This document shows positions 1-8,771 of a stretch of DNA of 64,000 nucleotides, piece by piece (position 1 is the first letter of the stretch; every line of letters starts with the position of its first letter). The DNA is from Cyanobacterium stanieri LEGE 03274 (lineage in GTDB: Bacteria; Cyanobacteriota; Cyanobacteriia; Cyanobacteriales; Cyanobacteriaceae), in the NCBI RefSeq assembly GCF_015207825.1, contig NZ_JADEWC010000015.1:19713-83712 (forward strand). The letters are read 5' to 3'. Both the position numbers and the translations under genes were made by a program. The notes under the pieces were generated by a model. It ran no database searches, had not been told where the DNA came from, and saw only the letters and a list, made by a program, of their open reading frames with translations.

Positions 1-91
1 GGAGGGAATATTTACTACTCTAAAAAATAATAATAATTAAGATATAATATTAGTTTTTAACTTTATTAAATGAACTAAACCAATATATATT

Positions 92-1129
92 ATGTTACCT
101 AAAAAATGGCTATGGAGATTAATTTTTTCCTTGAGTTTTTATTTTATTTATCCTACTGTACAAGTAAATAATTATTATCAATTTAGGGCGATCGCCTCTG
201 AGGCTGAAAATCAAGATCCTGCTATCCTTTATGATGAAAATATGCGTAAGGGTTATCAAGCCACTGATAATCGTCAATATGATGAGGCTTTGAGCTACTT
301 TCAAACTGCCCTCACATACCGCCCTAATGATGTTTATGCCCAACGAGCTATTAATAATGTAGAGGCTATGTCAGCGAATAATAGTAATAGGTGGGATATG
401 GATAACCTTTTATTTCTATTAATTATATCCTTAGTTATTTTAGTAATTATTATTAGTATTACTTTAATTATTGTTGGTTTAAAAATATTGAGTAATAGTC
501 AGAAAAAAACAAAAACTATATCCGATCGCCCCCTAGAACAAATATCATTAAATAATAATATTTTAGAAGATAATCAAGAGGATAATAACCAGTTAAACAA
601 AGCAACATTAGCCAAAAGAATTAACCCTGAAGTAGAAAAACCCCTAGATAAAACCCAAGAATTAATTAAAGAATTAATAGAAGGAGACGCAAAAAATAGA
701 AGTAAAGTAATTTGGAATTTAGCATCTCAGGCAGACTCAAGGGCGATCGCCCCTCTCCTTGATATAATGATAAAAAGTAATTCTCAAGAAAAGACTTTAA
801 TTCTCGAAGCCATATCTCAAATCGCTTTTAATAGTATCAAACCCATCAATCAGGCGCTAATATTATCATTACAAGATGACCATGGCACGGTGAGAAAAAA
901 CGCCCTGAGAGACGTTAGCAAAGTTTATGAACTAATCACCCAAGTTCAGCCTATCATAACTCAAACTGCTTATAACGATCCTGATCCTGAAGTAAGAGAA
1001 ATCGCCCTTTCTATCCTTGAAAAAATAGCACACAATCCCAATCTATTTACCCTCGATAACCACAAAGACTACGCCCAGGAAATTGATGCTACCCTGATTC
1101 AAGATAATCCTACCCTTGATTCCCATTAA
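92..1129 (+). CDS. TPR/HEAT-repeat membrane protein, function unknown
   Basis: A 345-residue protein. A hydrophobic N-terminus (about residues 7-24) looks like a signal or anchor. One TPR-like unit follows (about 45-90, with YDEALSYFQTAL and RPND). A strong transmembrane helix lies at about 103-132, then a charged linker, then helical HEAT-like repeats (about 195-330, with SRAIAPLLDIM and DPDPEVREIALSIL). The architecture suggests a membrane-tethered protein-interaction scaffold with a periplasmic TPR and a cytosolic HEAT domain; topology and role are inferred. I do not recognise a named gene. Upstream context is lost at the window edge. Confidence 0.8.
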   Translation: MLPKKWLWRLIFSLSFYFIYPTVQVNNYYQFRAIASEAENQDPAILYDENMRKGYQATDNRQYDEALSYFQTALTYRPNDVYAQRAINNVEAMSANNSNRWDMDNLLFLLIISLVILVIIISITLIIVGLKILSNSQKKTKTISDRPLEQISLNNNILEDNQEDNNQLNKATLAKRINPEVEKPLDKTQELIKELIEGDAKNRSKVIWNLASQADSRAIAPLLDIMIKSNSQEKTLILEAISQIAFNSIKPINQALILSLQDDHGTVRKNALRDVSKVYELITQVQPIITQTAYNDPDPEVREIALSILEKIAHNPNLFTLDNHKDYAQEIDATLIQDNPTLDSH

Positions 1130-1167
1130 AGCCACCAATCATATTTTGAGTATCTTCCAATAGTCAA

Positions 1168-2052
1168 TTATCCATTCTTGTCAGTATAGGCTTTAATCAT
1201 TGCTTGAGTGCCTTCTAAATAAGCATCATCAAATTGGGCAACCTGATTAAATAATTGTTGGGCAAGATTAATACCTGGATAATTATCAGGATTTTCCATA
1301 ACCTCTTTAACTAGCCGTAAATCTTTGAGGATATGTTTAATCATGAAGCCCGGTTGATAGTCTTGGTTAATAATTTTTGGTGCGAGGTTGGTTAATGCCC
1401 AAGAACCTGCGGCGCCAGTGCTACAAACATCTACAATAAGATTAGGATCAATTTTTTGTGTTTTAGCTAGTTGTAGGGCTTCACAAAGGGCTACCATGTG
1501 GAGAGATGCTAATACTTGATTACATAATTTTACCGCCTGTCCGCTGCCTACTTCCCCACAGTAGGTTATATTTTTGCCTACCATCTCAAGGTAGGGTTTT
1601 ATTTCTTCAAAGTCTTGTTTGTCTCCCCCCACCATGATGGTTAGTGTACCATTTTTTGCTCCTATGTCTCCTCCTGATACGGGGGCATCCATAAAACGAA
1701 TTTGGTGAGATTTTAGTTTAAGGGCGATCGCCCTTGCTCCCTGAGAACCGATGGTGCTAAAATCAACAATGATACTATGGGGAGGGGCGTACTTAACGAT
1801 ACCATCATCACCGAAGATTACTTCTTCCACATCAGGAATATCCCCAAGACAAGTAAAAATAATGGAGGCAGATTTTACCGCCTCCCGAATTGAGTTGACT
1901 ATGGTAGCCCCTGATTTGGTTACATTTTCTAGCCAGGGGCGATCGTTCGTGCGATTCCATGCTTTGATAGATAGATTATGATGGGCAAGATTGACTGTCA
2001 TGGGCGCACCCATAACCCCCAAACCAAGGAAAGCAACCTGATTGTTAACCAT
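1168..2052 (-). CDS. NAD(P)-dependent beta-hydroxyacid dehydrogenase (HIBADH/GLYR family)
   Basis: Reduces or oxidises small beta-hydroxy or semialdehyde acids; the substrate (3-hydroxyisobutyrate, glyoxylate, succinic semialdehyde or tartronate semialdehyde) cannot be told from sequence. The N-terminal Rossmann motif reads FLGLGVMGAPM. The substrate motif DAPVSGGDIGAKNGTL and the catalytic-lysine segment GSGQAVKLCNQ follow in the usual order, and the all-helical C-terminal domain is complete. The open frame runs upstream to 2277 through the regulator gene, but homology starts at MVNNQVAFLG. I chose the ATG at 2052 because a GGGAG lies 10 bases upstream; the ATG at 2061 is possible. It follows the ArsR-type gene by about 40 bp on the same strand, so the two are probably co-transcribed. 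Confidence 0.88.
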   Translation of the reverse strand: MVNNQVAFLGLGVMGAPMTVNLAHHNLSIKAWNRTNDRPWLENVTKSGATIVNSIREAVKSASIIFTCLGDIPDVEEVIFGDDGIVKYAPPHSIIVDFSTIGSQGARAIALKLKSHQIRFMDAPVSGGDIGAKNGTLTIMVGGDKQDFEEIKPYLEMVGKNITYCGEVGSGQAVKLCNQVLASLHMVALCEALQLAKTQKIDPNLIVDVCSTGAAGSWALTNLAPKIINQDYQPGFMIKHILKDLRLVKEVMENPDNYPGINLAQQLFNQVAQFDDAYLEGTQAMIKAYTDKNG

Positions 2053-2093
2053 CTTAACCATTCTCCCACTGACGTTTTTCCACCTCGATTTTA

Positions 2094-2384
2094 TCAGTTG
2101 ATGGTGAAATCCGCCAAAGACTCCACTAAAGTCTGAAATTGGAAAGGGTTGAGACGATAATAAATCCAGCGCCCCTCTTGTCTTGTCTGTAATAATCCAG
2201 ATTCCCTCAAAACCCGAAGATGAAAGGATAGCTTTGGCTGGGCAATTTTTAAAGCAAGGCAAATATCCCCCACACACATCTCTTTTTCTAGTAATAAATT
2301 TATCACATTGAGTCTAATGGGATCTGACAAGGCACGGAAACAACTTAACATACCACTCAAATTTGAGTTTGGCATTGATGACAT
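2094..2384 (-). CDS. ArsR/SmtB-family transcriptional regulator
   Basis: A 96-residue winged-helix repressor of the ArsR type. The helix-turn-helix reads AQPKLSFHLRVLRESGLL and the wing QEGRWIYYRLNP. The arsenite-binding loop of E. coli ArsR is Cys-Val-Cys-Asp-Leu-Cys; here it is C37-V-G39-D-I-C42, so the middle cysteine is glycine. Metalloid sensing may therefore be altered or lost. No arsenic-resistance genes are adjacent; the downstream partner is a hydroxyacid dehydrogenase, so the target may be metabolic. The 800-bp region upstream holds no other gene and could carry its operator, but I saw no convincing 12-2-12 palindrome. Confidence 0.88.
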   Translation of the reverse strand: MSSMPNSNLSGMLSCFRALSDPIRLNVINLLLEKEMCVGDICLALKIAQPKLSFHLRVLRESGLLQTRQEGRWIYYRLNPFQFQTLVESLADFTIN

Positions 2385-3201
2385 TCTAAATTATATAAAA
2401 TAGGAGTAAATATGTGGAATAATTTATTTGTTATTCACTTACTAATATAATAAATATTGTTCCCTTTTTTTATAAAGATGTGATAAAGATTTTATAAAGA
2501 TAACTTTAAATTTATTTTTTTTATATACCATCAAGAATATATAAAAATCAACACATATTTATTCTAGCTAATTCAATACGATAAACGATAATAAATAACT
2601 CAAAATTAATATAAAAACATCTTATGGGAGTAATGTATAAAAAAGTACAAATTTTTTTTACTCTAATTAATAAAATTAATCAATATATTATGGTCAGATA
2701 AAACTAATTTTGCTTAACAAAAAATAAAACTAATAATTACAAAAAGATAATAAAAGTTAATAAAAGTTTTCTTAAAAAAATATAAAGTAATTAACTGCTC
2801 AAGCTAAATTATTTTTAATACATAATCCATTAATAAATTACACTTAATGTTCATATCAACCAAATAAGGTGCGCTTGATTCAATGTGTAACCTCATTTTC
2901 ATCAAAATATTACAGATACTACATACCCTTAAAAGGATATATAAAACACAGCTTTAACTTAAATTTGGGATAAAATTTATGGTTTTTTAAAGATGTAAAC
3001 AATTAACAATGGGTAATTAAACTATTATCATTCTTACTCCCCATCATCCATCTTAACACTTGCAACTAGGAGAGACGTAGTATGCTACATCCCTACCATA
3101 CTGAAAAATCCCCCATAGAAGTTATTTTTAAGCGATAATTACCTCGTCAGCAAAACTACATGGAGTCAAAATGCCCCAAAAGTTTTTACTTAAAATGTGA
3201 A
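2385..3201. other. Long AT-rich intergenic region without a gene
   Basis: About 817 bp of very AT-rich DNA between the ArsR-type gene start and the response-regulator end. It contains one dispersed repeat (3061-3112), the decamer AAGGTGCGCT near 2869 and many poly-A/T runs. The longest open frame noticed, from about 2623, codes for only about 25 residues and shows no homology I recognise. A small RNA cannot be excluded. Confidence 0.6.
3061..3112 (+). repeat. Dispersed palindrome-containing repeat, copy 1
   Basis: Aligns along its length with 22491-22560: GCAAC, then AGACGTA-centre-TAC, then CATACTGAAAAATCCC. The inner palindrome is GTAGTATGCTAC here and GTACCATGGTAC in the other copy, so both arms differ but pairing is largely kept. 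A half-copy in the opposite orientation lies at 16211-16230. Confidence 0.65.
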
Positions 3202-3624
3202 TTAATCATCTTCTAACTCTAATTTCCACTCTCCACTAACAAAAGACTTTACCTCCTTAACAAACTCATCTTGATTAATGATAGGCTTGGTAATATAACC
3301 ATCCGCACCACTAAGATTTAAAAAATTTTCCCTATCCCCTTCCATAGCGTGGGCAGTAATTAAGACTACAGGAATATCATGGGTTATAGGATTTGCCTTT
3401 AAAAGTTGAGTAATTCTAATGCCATCTACCGGCTCACCGTTATAATAACTGTTAGATAAAGAAACATCCATCAAAACAACCTTGGTAACCCCAGAATTTG
3501 CTACCCTCAATACTTCATCAACATTTTCTGTGCCAATCACATTCAACCCTCCTCTTTTGGTGAGGATTTTGGAAAAAACTTTTAAATTAATGGGGTCATC
3601 TTCTACTATTAAAACTGTACTCAT
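3202..3624 (-). CDS. Single-domain response regulator (CheY-like)
   Basis: A 140-residue receiver domain with no output domain. It has the acidic pair D9/D10, phosphoacceptor D53 (VVLMDVSL), switch T90 (VVLITAHA) and K113 (ITKP). The loop after D53 carries a short insertion (NSYYNGEPVDG) typical of DivK/CheY-like cyanobacterial receivers. Its ATG overlaps the stop of the Cry-DASH gene by 4 bp (ATGA), so translation is probably coupled. Being downstream of a blue-light flavoprotein hints at light or DNA-damage signalling, which is inference; the cognate kinase is not in the window. Confidence 0.92.
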   Translation of the reverse strand: MSTVLIVEDDPINLKVFSKILTKRGGLNVIGTENVDEVLRVANSGVTKVVLMDVSLSNSYYNGEPVDGIRITQLLKANPITHDIPVVLITAHAMEGDRENFLNLSGADGYITKPIINQDEFVKEVKSFVSGEWKLELEDD

Positions 3625-5081
3625 CGAGTAGCACCCAAATAAACTTTTTCGTTATGCTTAACGGATTTAAAAAAATCTACCATCGGGCGAGGATAGTTTA
3701 CCCCTAATTGTACCTTAAATTGTCTCTGTTCTTCCTTTGATAGTTTCCAAGGTTCGTGAATTTTTTCCCCTTTGATAGAAGCTATTTCTGGCAACCAATG
3801 GCATAGATAGCCTCCTTGATAGTCATAATCTTTAGATTGTTTGGGAATATTGAAGTAACGAAATCCACGGGCATCATTACCCACCCCTGCGGTGTAATTC
3901 CAATTACCCCAGTTACTACATACGTCATAATCAATTAATAAAGATTCAAACCATTCGGCGCCCATTTGCCAATTTATACCGAGATTTTTGGTTAGGAAAC
4001 TGGCGACATTTTGCCTACCTCGATTAGACATAAAACCAGTGGCATTTAATTCTCTCATGTTGGCATCTACGAGGGGATAGCCTGTTTTGCCCTCACACCA
4101 TAACTCGAATAAGTTTTGGTTTTCTTGCCAAGGTATCTGAATATTTTGTAATCCTGATGTATGAAATACTTTATTACCATATTTGAGGCAGGTAAAGCGG
4201 AAAAAGTCGCGCCATAATAGTTCAAAGATTAGCCAATAGGTGGAGTCGTTTTTTACTCTTTCTTGTTCATATTTTTCGATTTCGGTATAGATGAGACGGG
4301 GAGAAAGGCAACCTTGGGCTAACCATGGGGAAAATTTGGAGGAGTAGTCACCCCCTAGCATACCGTTACGGGTTTTTTTATAGTTACTGATATTGTCTGT
4401 TTCCCATAAATAATACTGTAGTCTTTTGAGGGCTTCGGTTTCTCCACCGATAAAGGTTAATACGCCCCTATCATCTTTGGTAAATTCTTCTAAGCCTAAG
4501 TCGGCAAGGGTGGGAATTTTGCCAATGTCGATATTTTGGGGTAGAGGAGGGAGGGATGAGGGGGTTTTGAAGGTGTTATATACTTCGGCTTTTTTTTCTA
4601 CTTGTTTTCTGAAGTTGGTAAAAAGATCTGGTAATTCTTCTATACTGAAGGGTAAGTCATCGGGGAAATAGAGGGTACTTTGCCAGAAGGTTTTTGTTTT
4701 GACTTGTTTTTTATCTAAAATTTTGGTTAGTTTTTTTTCCATCGCTCTTTCTTCGGCGGTGGTTTCTTCGGAAAAATAAACTTCAGTGATTTGATATTTT
4801 TCAACAATTTTAGAAATTTCGTCTTCAGTTTTTCCTTTTTTTACTACTAAGTTACTACCTATTTTTTGTAAGGAATTTTGTAAATCTGCAACACTTTCAA
4901 TGATAAATTTAGCTCGATATTTTCCTGTTTTTGGAAACCCGAATGATGTTTGTGCATAGGTGCGATAGTCAAAACAATAAAAGGGGATTATATGATGAGG
5001 CTCTGTTGATAAGGCTCTGTATATACACTCTTGGTCATGTAATCTCAAGTCATTACGAAACCAAATTAAAATATTATTCAT
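3621..5081 (-). CDS. cry: Cryptochrome DASH / photolyase-family flavoprotein
   Basis: A 486-residue photolyase-superfamily protein: N-terminal antenna domain (ILIWFRNDLRLHD) and C-terminal FAD domain. The FAD-pocket segments WNWNYTAGVGND, RYFNIPKQSKDYD and the terminal YPRPMVDF fit the DASH subfamily, as does the length. DASH proteins bind FAD and usually MTHF and repair cyclobutane dimers in single-stranded or looped DNA; some also act in light signalling. It is the first gene of a two-gene operon with the overlapping response regulator. The 275-bp upstream gap holds a heptamer repeat and AT-rich DNA. Confidence 0.92.
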   Translation of the reverse strand: MNNILIWFRNDLRLHDQECIYRALSTEPHHIIPFYCFDYRTYAQTSFGFPKTGKYRAKFIIESVADLQNSLQKIGSNLVVKKGKTEDEISKIVEKYQITEVYFSEETTAEERAMEKKLTKILDKKQVKTKTFWQSTLYFPDDLPFSIEELPDLFTNFRKQVEKKAEVYNTFKTPSSLPPLPQNIDIGKIPTLADLGLEEFTKDDRGVLTFIGGETEALKRLQYYLWETDNISNYKKTRNGMLGGDYSSKFSPWLAQGCLSPRLIYTEIEKYEQERVKNDSTYWLIFELLWRDFFRFTCLKYGNKVFHTSGLQNIQIPWQENQNLFELWCEGKTGYPLVDANMRELNATGFMSNRGRQNVASFLTKNLGINWQMGAEWFESLLIDYDVCSNWGNWNYTAGVGNDARGFRYFNIPKQSKDYDYQGGYLCHWLPEIASIKGEKIHEPWKLSKEEQRQFKVQLGVNYPRPMVDFFKSVKHNEKVYLGATR

Positions 5082-5259
5082 AAGTAATAGAATATGATTA
5101 CAATTAAAATATATTAATTAATTATACACACTTTTACTATCTTTAAGGTATTAGCAAAACAAATATGTAAGCCAATATATAGCTTTATATAAATAAAATA
5201 ATATTTGTTGTAAAACAGAAATAAAATATAAAATAATAAAAATAATTAAACCTATTTTC

Positions 5260-5294
5260 ATTATCAATTATCAATTATTCATTGTCAATTGTTA
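5260..5294. repeat. Heptamer tandem repeat (ATTATCA/ATTGTCA type)
   Basis: Five consecutive 7-bp units: ATTATCA, ATTATCA, ATTATTC, ATTGTCA, ATTGTTA. It lies between the divergent cry and cysC genes and resembles the short tandemly repeated repetitive heptamers known in cyanobacteria. Confidence 0.75.
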
Positions 5295-5356
5295 ACACAC
5301 CCTGTAGAATACATTAAGCAAAAATTGATTATAAAAATTCATAAATTAACAAAGTA

Positions 5357-5890
5357 ATGGAGCATAAAGGCGTAACAGTTTGGTTTACAGGGCTTAGTGG
5401 GGCGGGAAAAACCACCATTAGTCAAGTAGTAGCACAAAAACTTAAGGATGCAGGTTATAAATTAGAAATTCTTGACGGTGATATTGTACGTACTAATTTA
5501 ACCAAAGGGTTAGGTTTTAGTAAAGAAGATAGAGACGAAAATATTCGTCGTATCGGTTTTGTTTCTAACCTGTTAACCCGTAATGGTGTGATCGTTATTG
5601 TATCAGCTATTTCTCCTTATCGTGAAGTCAGAGACGAAGTTAGAGGAAAAATTGGTAATTTTGTAGAAGTATTTGTAAATGCTCCTTTGGCTACCTGCGA
5701 GGAAAGAGATGTAAAGGGTTTATATAAAAAGGCTAGATCTGGGGAAATTAAAATGTTTACGGGTATCAGTGATCCTTATGAACCTCCTTTAAGTCCTGAA
5801 ATAGAGTGTAGAACAGATTTAGAGGAATTGGATGAAAGTGTTAACAAAGTTTTACAAGGGTTAAAGGATTTAGGTTATTTAGCTAGTTAA
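5357..5890 (+). CDS. cysC: Adenylylsulfate (APS) kinase
   Basis: Phosphorylates adenosine 5'-phosphosulfate to PAPS in sulfate assimilation. At 177 residues it is a full-length stand-alone APS kinase. It has the P-loop GLSGAGKTT, the LDGDIVR substrate motif, the DRDENIRRIGFV helix, the SPYREVRDEVR segment and the late GISDPYEPP motif. It stands alone, followed by a hairpin terminator and then an asparagine-synthetase-like gene. Starts at ATG after an AT-rich leader with no clear Shine-Dalgarno. Confidence 0.97.
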   Translation: MEHKGVTVWFTGLSGAGKTTISQVVAQKLKDAGYKLEILDGDIVRTNLTKGLGFSKEDRDENIRRIGFVSNLLTRNGVIVIVSAISPYREVRDEVRGKIGNFVEVFVNAPLATCEERDVKGLYKKARSGEIKMFTGISDPYEPPLSPEIECRTDLEELDESVNKVLQGLKDLGYLAS

Positions 5891-5897
5891 ACCGTAA

Positions 5898-5925
5898 GGG
5901 GTTGGTTTTTATCAACCCCCATTTT
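5898..5925 (+). terminator. Hairpin terminator after cysC
   Basis: GGGGTTG (5898-5904) pairs with CAACCCC (5913-5919) around an 8-base loop, followed by CATTTTC. It starts 8 bp after the cysC stop. The T-tract is short, so termination strength is uncertain. Confidence 0.7.
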
Positions 5926-6006
5926 CAACAATTTAGACGATAACTAAAAAAATGTGAGCTAAAATTGTGTGGAACTAACTAAGTAACGACGGATATAATA
6001 ATCATT

Positions 6007-7818
6007 ATGCCTGGTATTTTTGGCTTTACTCGAGGAGATGATTTGTATGGTAGTAGTGTTGAAACACTAGAAAGAATGCAGGATATTCTTTTTCACCAAT
6101 CATTTTATGAGAAAGATAGTTTATTTGTTGATGAAAATATTGCTGCTAGTCGTTGTGATTTGAATGTTTTACAAAAACAGCCTCAGCCATATCACCAAAA
6201 TGGTATTTTTATTTGGTTTTCTGGGGAGTTTTATAATCAAAAGGAGTTACTTAATTGTTTATTAGATAAACAATTTAATAATGATTTAGAATTGTTGTAC
6301 AATTTATATTGTACCAATAAAAGTCTTTCTTTTTTAAAAGATATAGATGGACTTTATTCGGCAGTTATTTACGATACAGTCACCAATAAATTACATTTAA
6401 TTTCTGATCGATATGGTTGGAAACACTTATATTGGACAACATACAAAGAATCTTTAGTTTGGGGTTGCGAAGCGAAAGTAATATTAGAGTTGCCGAATTT
6501 CACACCAGAAATTGATTCTTTGGCGGTGGAAGAATTTTTATCACTTAGACATTTTATCGGGAATCGTACTTGGTTTAAAGATGTCCAACTTCTGAGCGCT
6601 TCTACTATTTTAACCTATGATTTAGACACAAAATCAATTAGTCAAAGGCGATATTGGTGGTGGAATCAAATTAAACCGCTATCGGGAAAAATTAATGAGA
6701 AAGAAATCGCACAAGAGTTAGGTAGATTATTTATTAACTGTGTTGAAAGACAAAGCGAAAACGGAAAAGTAGGATTAACTTTGAGTGGGGGTTTAGATTC
6801 ACGTTTTATTTTAGCTTCTATGCCCAATAATCCTGATTCTATTCATGCTGTTAGTTTTATGGGAGAAGATGAAATTAAAATCGCCGCTCAGGTAGCAAAG
6901 GTTAAGGGCGCTGATTTTCATCCTTTAGTAACAAATAGAGAAAACCATCTTGTGGATTTTTGTCAGGCTGTATGGTGGGCGGATGGAGAGTGTAGTTTGA
7001 AACAGCAGTTTATTTATCCTTTTCAAAGTATTAGAAATAATAGTTGGTTTGATATTAATTTGCATGGGATGGCTGGGGGAGGTGTGGTTGGTGGTAGTTT
7101 ATTATTTGACTCAGATAAATTCATTGATAATTACGTAATCAAAAAACTTAAAATTTCTCCCAATAATCAATCTTTAATTGAAAGTTTGACAAGTGCTTTT
7201 CAAGTCAATGATTATGATTCTCATATCTTCTGTATGGATAATAGAGTTAGATGTTTTGGAATCAGAATGGCAAAGTTAAATCGATTTTTGGGGGTTGAAA
7301 ATAGATTTCCATTTGCTAATAATAAATTTCAAGAGTTACTTTATTCTGTTCCTAATGAGTTAAAAGTTAATAATCAATTGTATGCAAAAATACTTTTGAT
7401 GTATTTTCCTAAATTTTATAAATCAATTCCCTGGCAGAGTACAGGTGAACCGATTGGATCACCTTCTATAATGAAATTATTTTTGAAAAAAACTAGAAAT
7501 TTTGAATATAAACTTAATAGAAAATTGAATAAATTTACAAACTTAGAAATTAATTTAGTTAATAAAAACAAAAAAAAATCTACAAAAAATCAAAAAATAA
7601 ATTCTTCGGATTTAATTAGTCAAGAGCCTGTTTTTTCTTTATTTAACGAGATTATTAATGATCCTAATCCTATGTATTGTAATTATGTCAAGGATTATAA
7701 TTTAAAACATTTATGGAAAGAACATTTAGAGGGGAAAAATAGATGGGAAATAATCTCTCGATTATTAACTTTGGAAATTTGGTTACAGCAAGTTTTTAAT
7801 AATAAATATAAAAGTTAG
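6007..7818 (+). CDS. Asparagine-synthetase-like protein lacking the N-terminal catalytic cysteine
   Basis: A 603-residue protein with the AsnB layout: Ntn glutaminase-like domain (1-about 210) and ATP-pyrophosphatase synthetase domain (about 230-600). The glutaminase nucleophile, Cys2 in class II amidotransferases (M-C-G-I), is Pro here (M-P-G-I), so glutamine hydrolysis by this site is not expected. SGEFYN (72-77) replaces NGEIYN and DRYGWKHLY stands for DxxGxKPLY. The PP-loop is intact (SGGLDSR, 260-266), as is the GVENRFPF motif, but the later basic R-x-K-x-G loop is not evident. The C-terminus is very Lys/Asn-rich. Such variants use ATP to adenylate an acid; the amine donor may be ammonia or another nucleophile. 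The true substrate is unknown. Confidence 0.85.
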   Translation: MPGIFGFTRGDDLYGSSVETLERMQDILFHQSFYEKDSLFVDENIAASRCDLNVLQKQPQPYHQNGIFIWFSGEFYNQKELLNCLLDKQFNNDLELLYNLYCTNKSLSFLKDIDGLYSAVIYDTVTNKLHLISDRYGWKHLYWTTYKESLVWGCEAKVILELPNFTPEIDSLAVEEFLSLRHFIGNRTWFKDVQLLSASTILTYDLDTKSISQRRYWWWNQIKPLSGKINEKEIAQELGRLFINCVERQSENGKVGLTLSGGLDSRFILASMPNNPDSIHAVSFMGEDEIKIAAQVAKVKGADFHPLVTNRENHLVDFCQAVWWADGECSLKQQFIYPFQSIRNNSWFDINLHGMAGGGVVGGSLLFDSDKFIDNYVIKKLKISPNNQSLIESLTSAFQVNDYDSHIFCMDNRVRCFGIRMAKLNRFLGVENRFPFANNKFQELLYSVPNELKVNNQLYAKILLMYFPKFYKSIPWQSTGEPIGSPSIMKLFLKKTRNFEYKLNRKLNKFTNLEINLVNKNKKKSTKNQKINSSDLISQEPVFSLFNEIINDPNPMYCNYVKDYNLKHLWKEHLEGKNRWEIISRLLTLEIWLQQVFNNKYKS

Positions 7819-7867
7819 TTTTTATATATTTTTCATTTAAATTTAGTTTGATGTAATATCTTAATGA

Positions 7868-8632
7868 ATGTTGATTATGGTTTTTATGAACATTGACAAT
7901 TTAAATCCTTGGTTGTTGGGTATTATTGTTAATACAGTGTTAATCTCTTTGGCTTTTATCTTGCCTAAAAAACTTTTAACGGTTTCGGGTTATCTCAATG
8001 CTTGGTTGTTGGGGGTAATTGTTTGGGGTTGTTTGAGTTGGCAGGGTTATTTAGTAGTTTTGTTTTACTTTTTTGTGGGTTCTAGTGTAACTCGTATTGG
8101 TATGGAGGAAAAGCAAGAACAAGGCATTGCGGAAAAAAGGGATGGGGTGAGGGGGCCTGAAAATGTATGGGGTAGTGCTTTGATTGCGACTATCTGCGCC
8201 CTTGGTTATTTTTTTGTTTCTCCTATGTGGCAACCTTTAATGGTTTTGGGATATGTGGCGAGTTTTGCTACTAAGTTATCGGATACTTGTGCGTCAGAAG
8301 TGGGAAAGGCTTACGGTAAAAGGACTTTTTTGATTACGACTTTTAAGCCTGTGCCGAGGGGTACGGAGGGCGCTGTTAGTCTTGAGGGTACTTTGGCGGG
8401 AGTTGTAGCTAGTGTTATTATTGCTTTTCTTGCCTATGTTTTGGGTTTAATGGGTATGGGGGGAATTGTGATTTGTGTGGTGTCGGCTTTTGTGGCGACT
8501 AATTTTGAAAGTTTTGTGGGGGCGACTTTTCAGGAAAATTTTGAGTGCTTAACTAATGAGGTGGTTAATATCATTAATACGTTTGTGGGGGCTATGAGTG
8601 CGATCGCCCTTAGCTATTATTTCATTCATTAA
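7868..8632 (+). CDS. DUF92 / TIGR00297 membrane protein, likely phytyl-phosphate kinase (VTE6-like)
   Basis: About 254 residues with some six hydrophobic segments and the family signatures GSSVTRIGMEEK, KLSDTCASEVGKAYG and PVPRGTEGAVS. The plant member VTE6 phosphorylates phytyl phosphate to phytyl diphosphate for tocopherol and phylloquinone synthesis after chlorophyll breakdown; that role is transferred by family. Three in-frame ATGs occur in the first seven codons (7868, 7877, 7886), so the exact start is open. It follows the AsnB-like gene by 49 bp on the same strand; co-transcription is possible but no functional link is obvious. Confidence 0.87.
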   Translation: MLIMVFMNIDNLNPWLLGIIVNTVLISLAFILPKKLLTVSGYLNAWLLGVIVWGCLSWQGYLVVLFYFFVGSSVTRIGMEEKQEQGIAEKRDGVRGPENVWGSALIATICALGYFFVSPMWQPLMVLGYVASFATKLSDTCASEVGKAYGKRTFLITTFKPVPRGTEGAVSLEGTLAGVVASVIIAFLAYVLGLMGMGGIVICVVSAFVATNFESFVGATFQENFECLTNEVVNIINTFVGAMSAIALSYYFIH

Positions 8633-8771
8633 CTTAAGTTCAGGATAACATTGGGGTTGGCAGGGAATGGGCAATAAGCAATAGCCGTGATATTTTTGAT
8701 TAGTTAGTCGTAATTCATCATGAATCATTCATATAGAATTAAGGTAAATATTATCTATATTTGCTGACCAT

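Noticed and set aside
1168..2277. The full 369-codon frame as one gene
   Set aside because: Residues upstream of MVNNQVAFLG come from reading through the ArsR-type gene in another frame; family homology begins near 2052.
2385..3201. Small protein gene near 2623 in the long AT-rich gap
   Set aside because: Only about 25 codons, with a weak GGGAG-like context that overlaps the putative start and no recognisable product.
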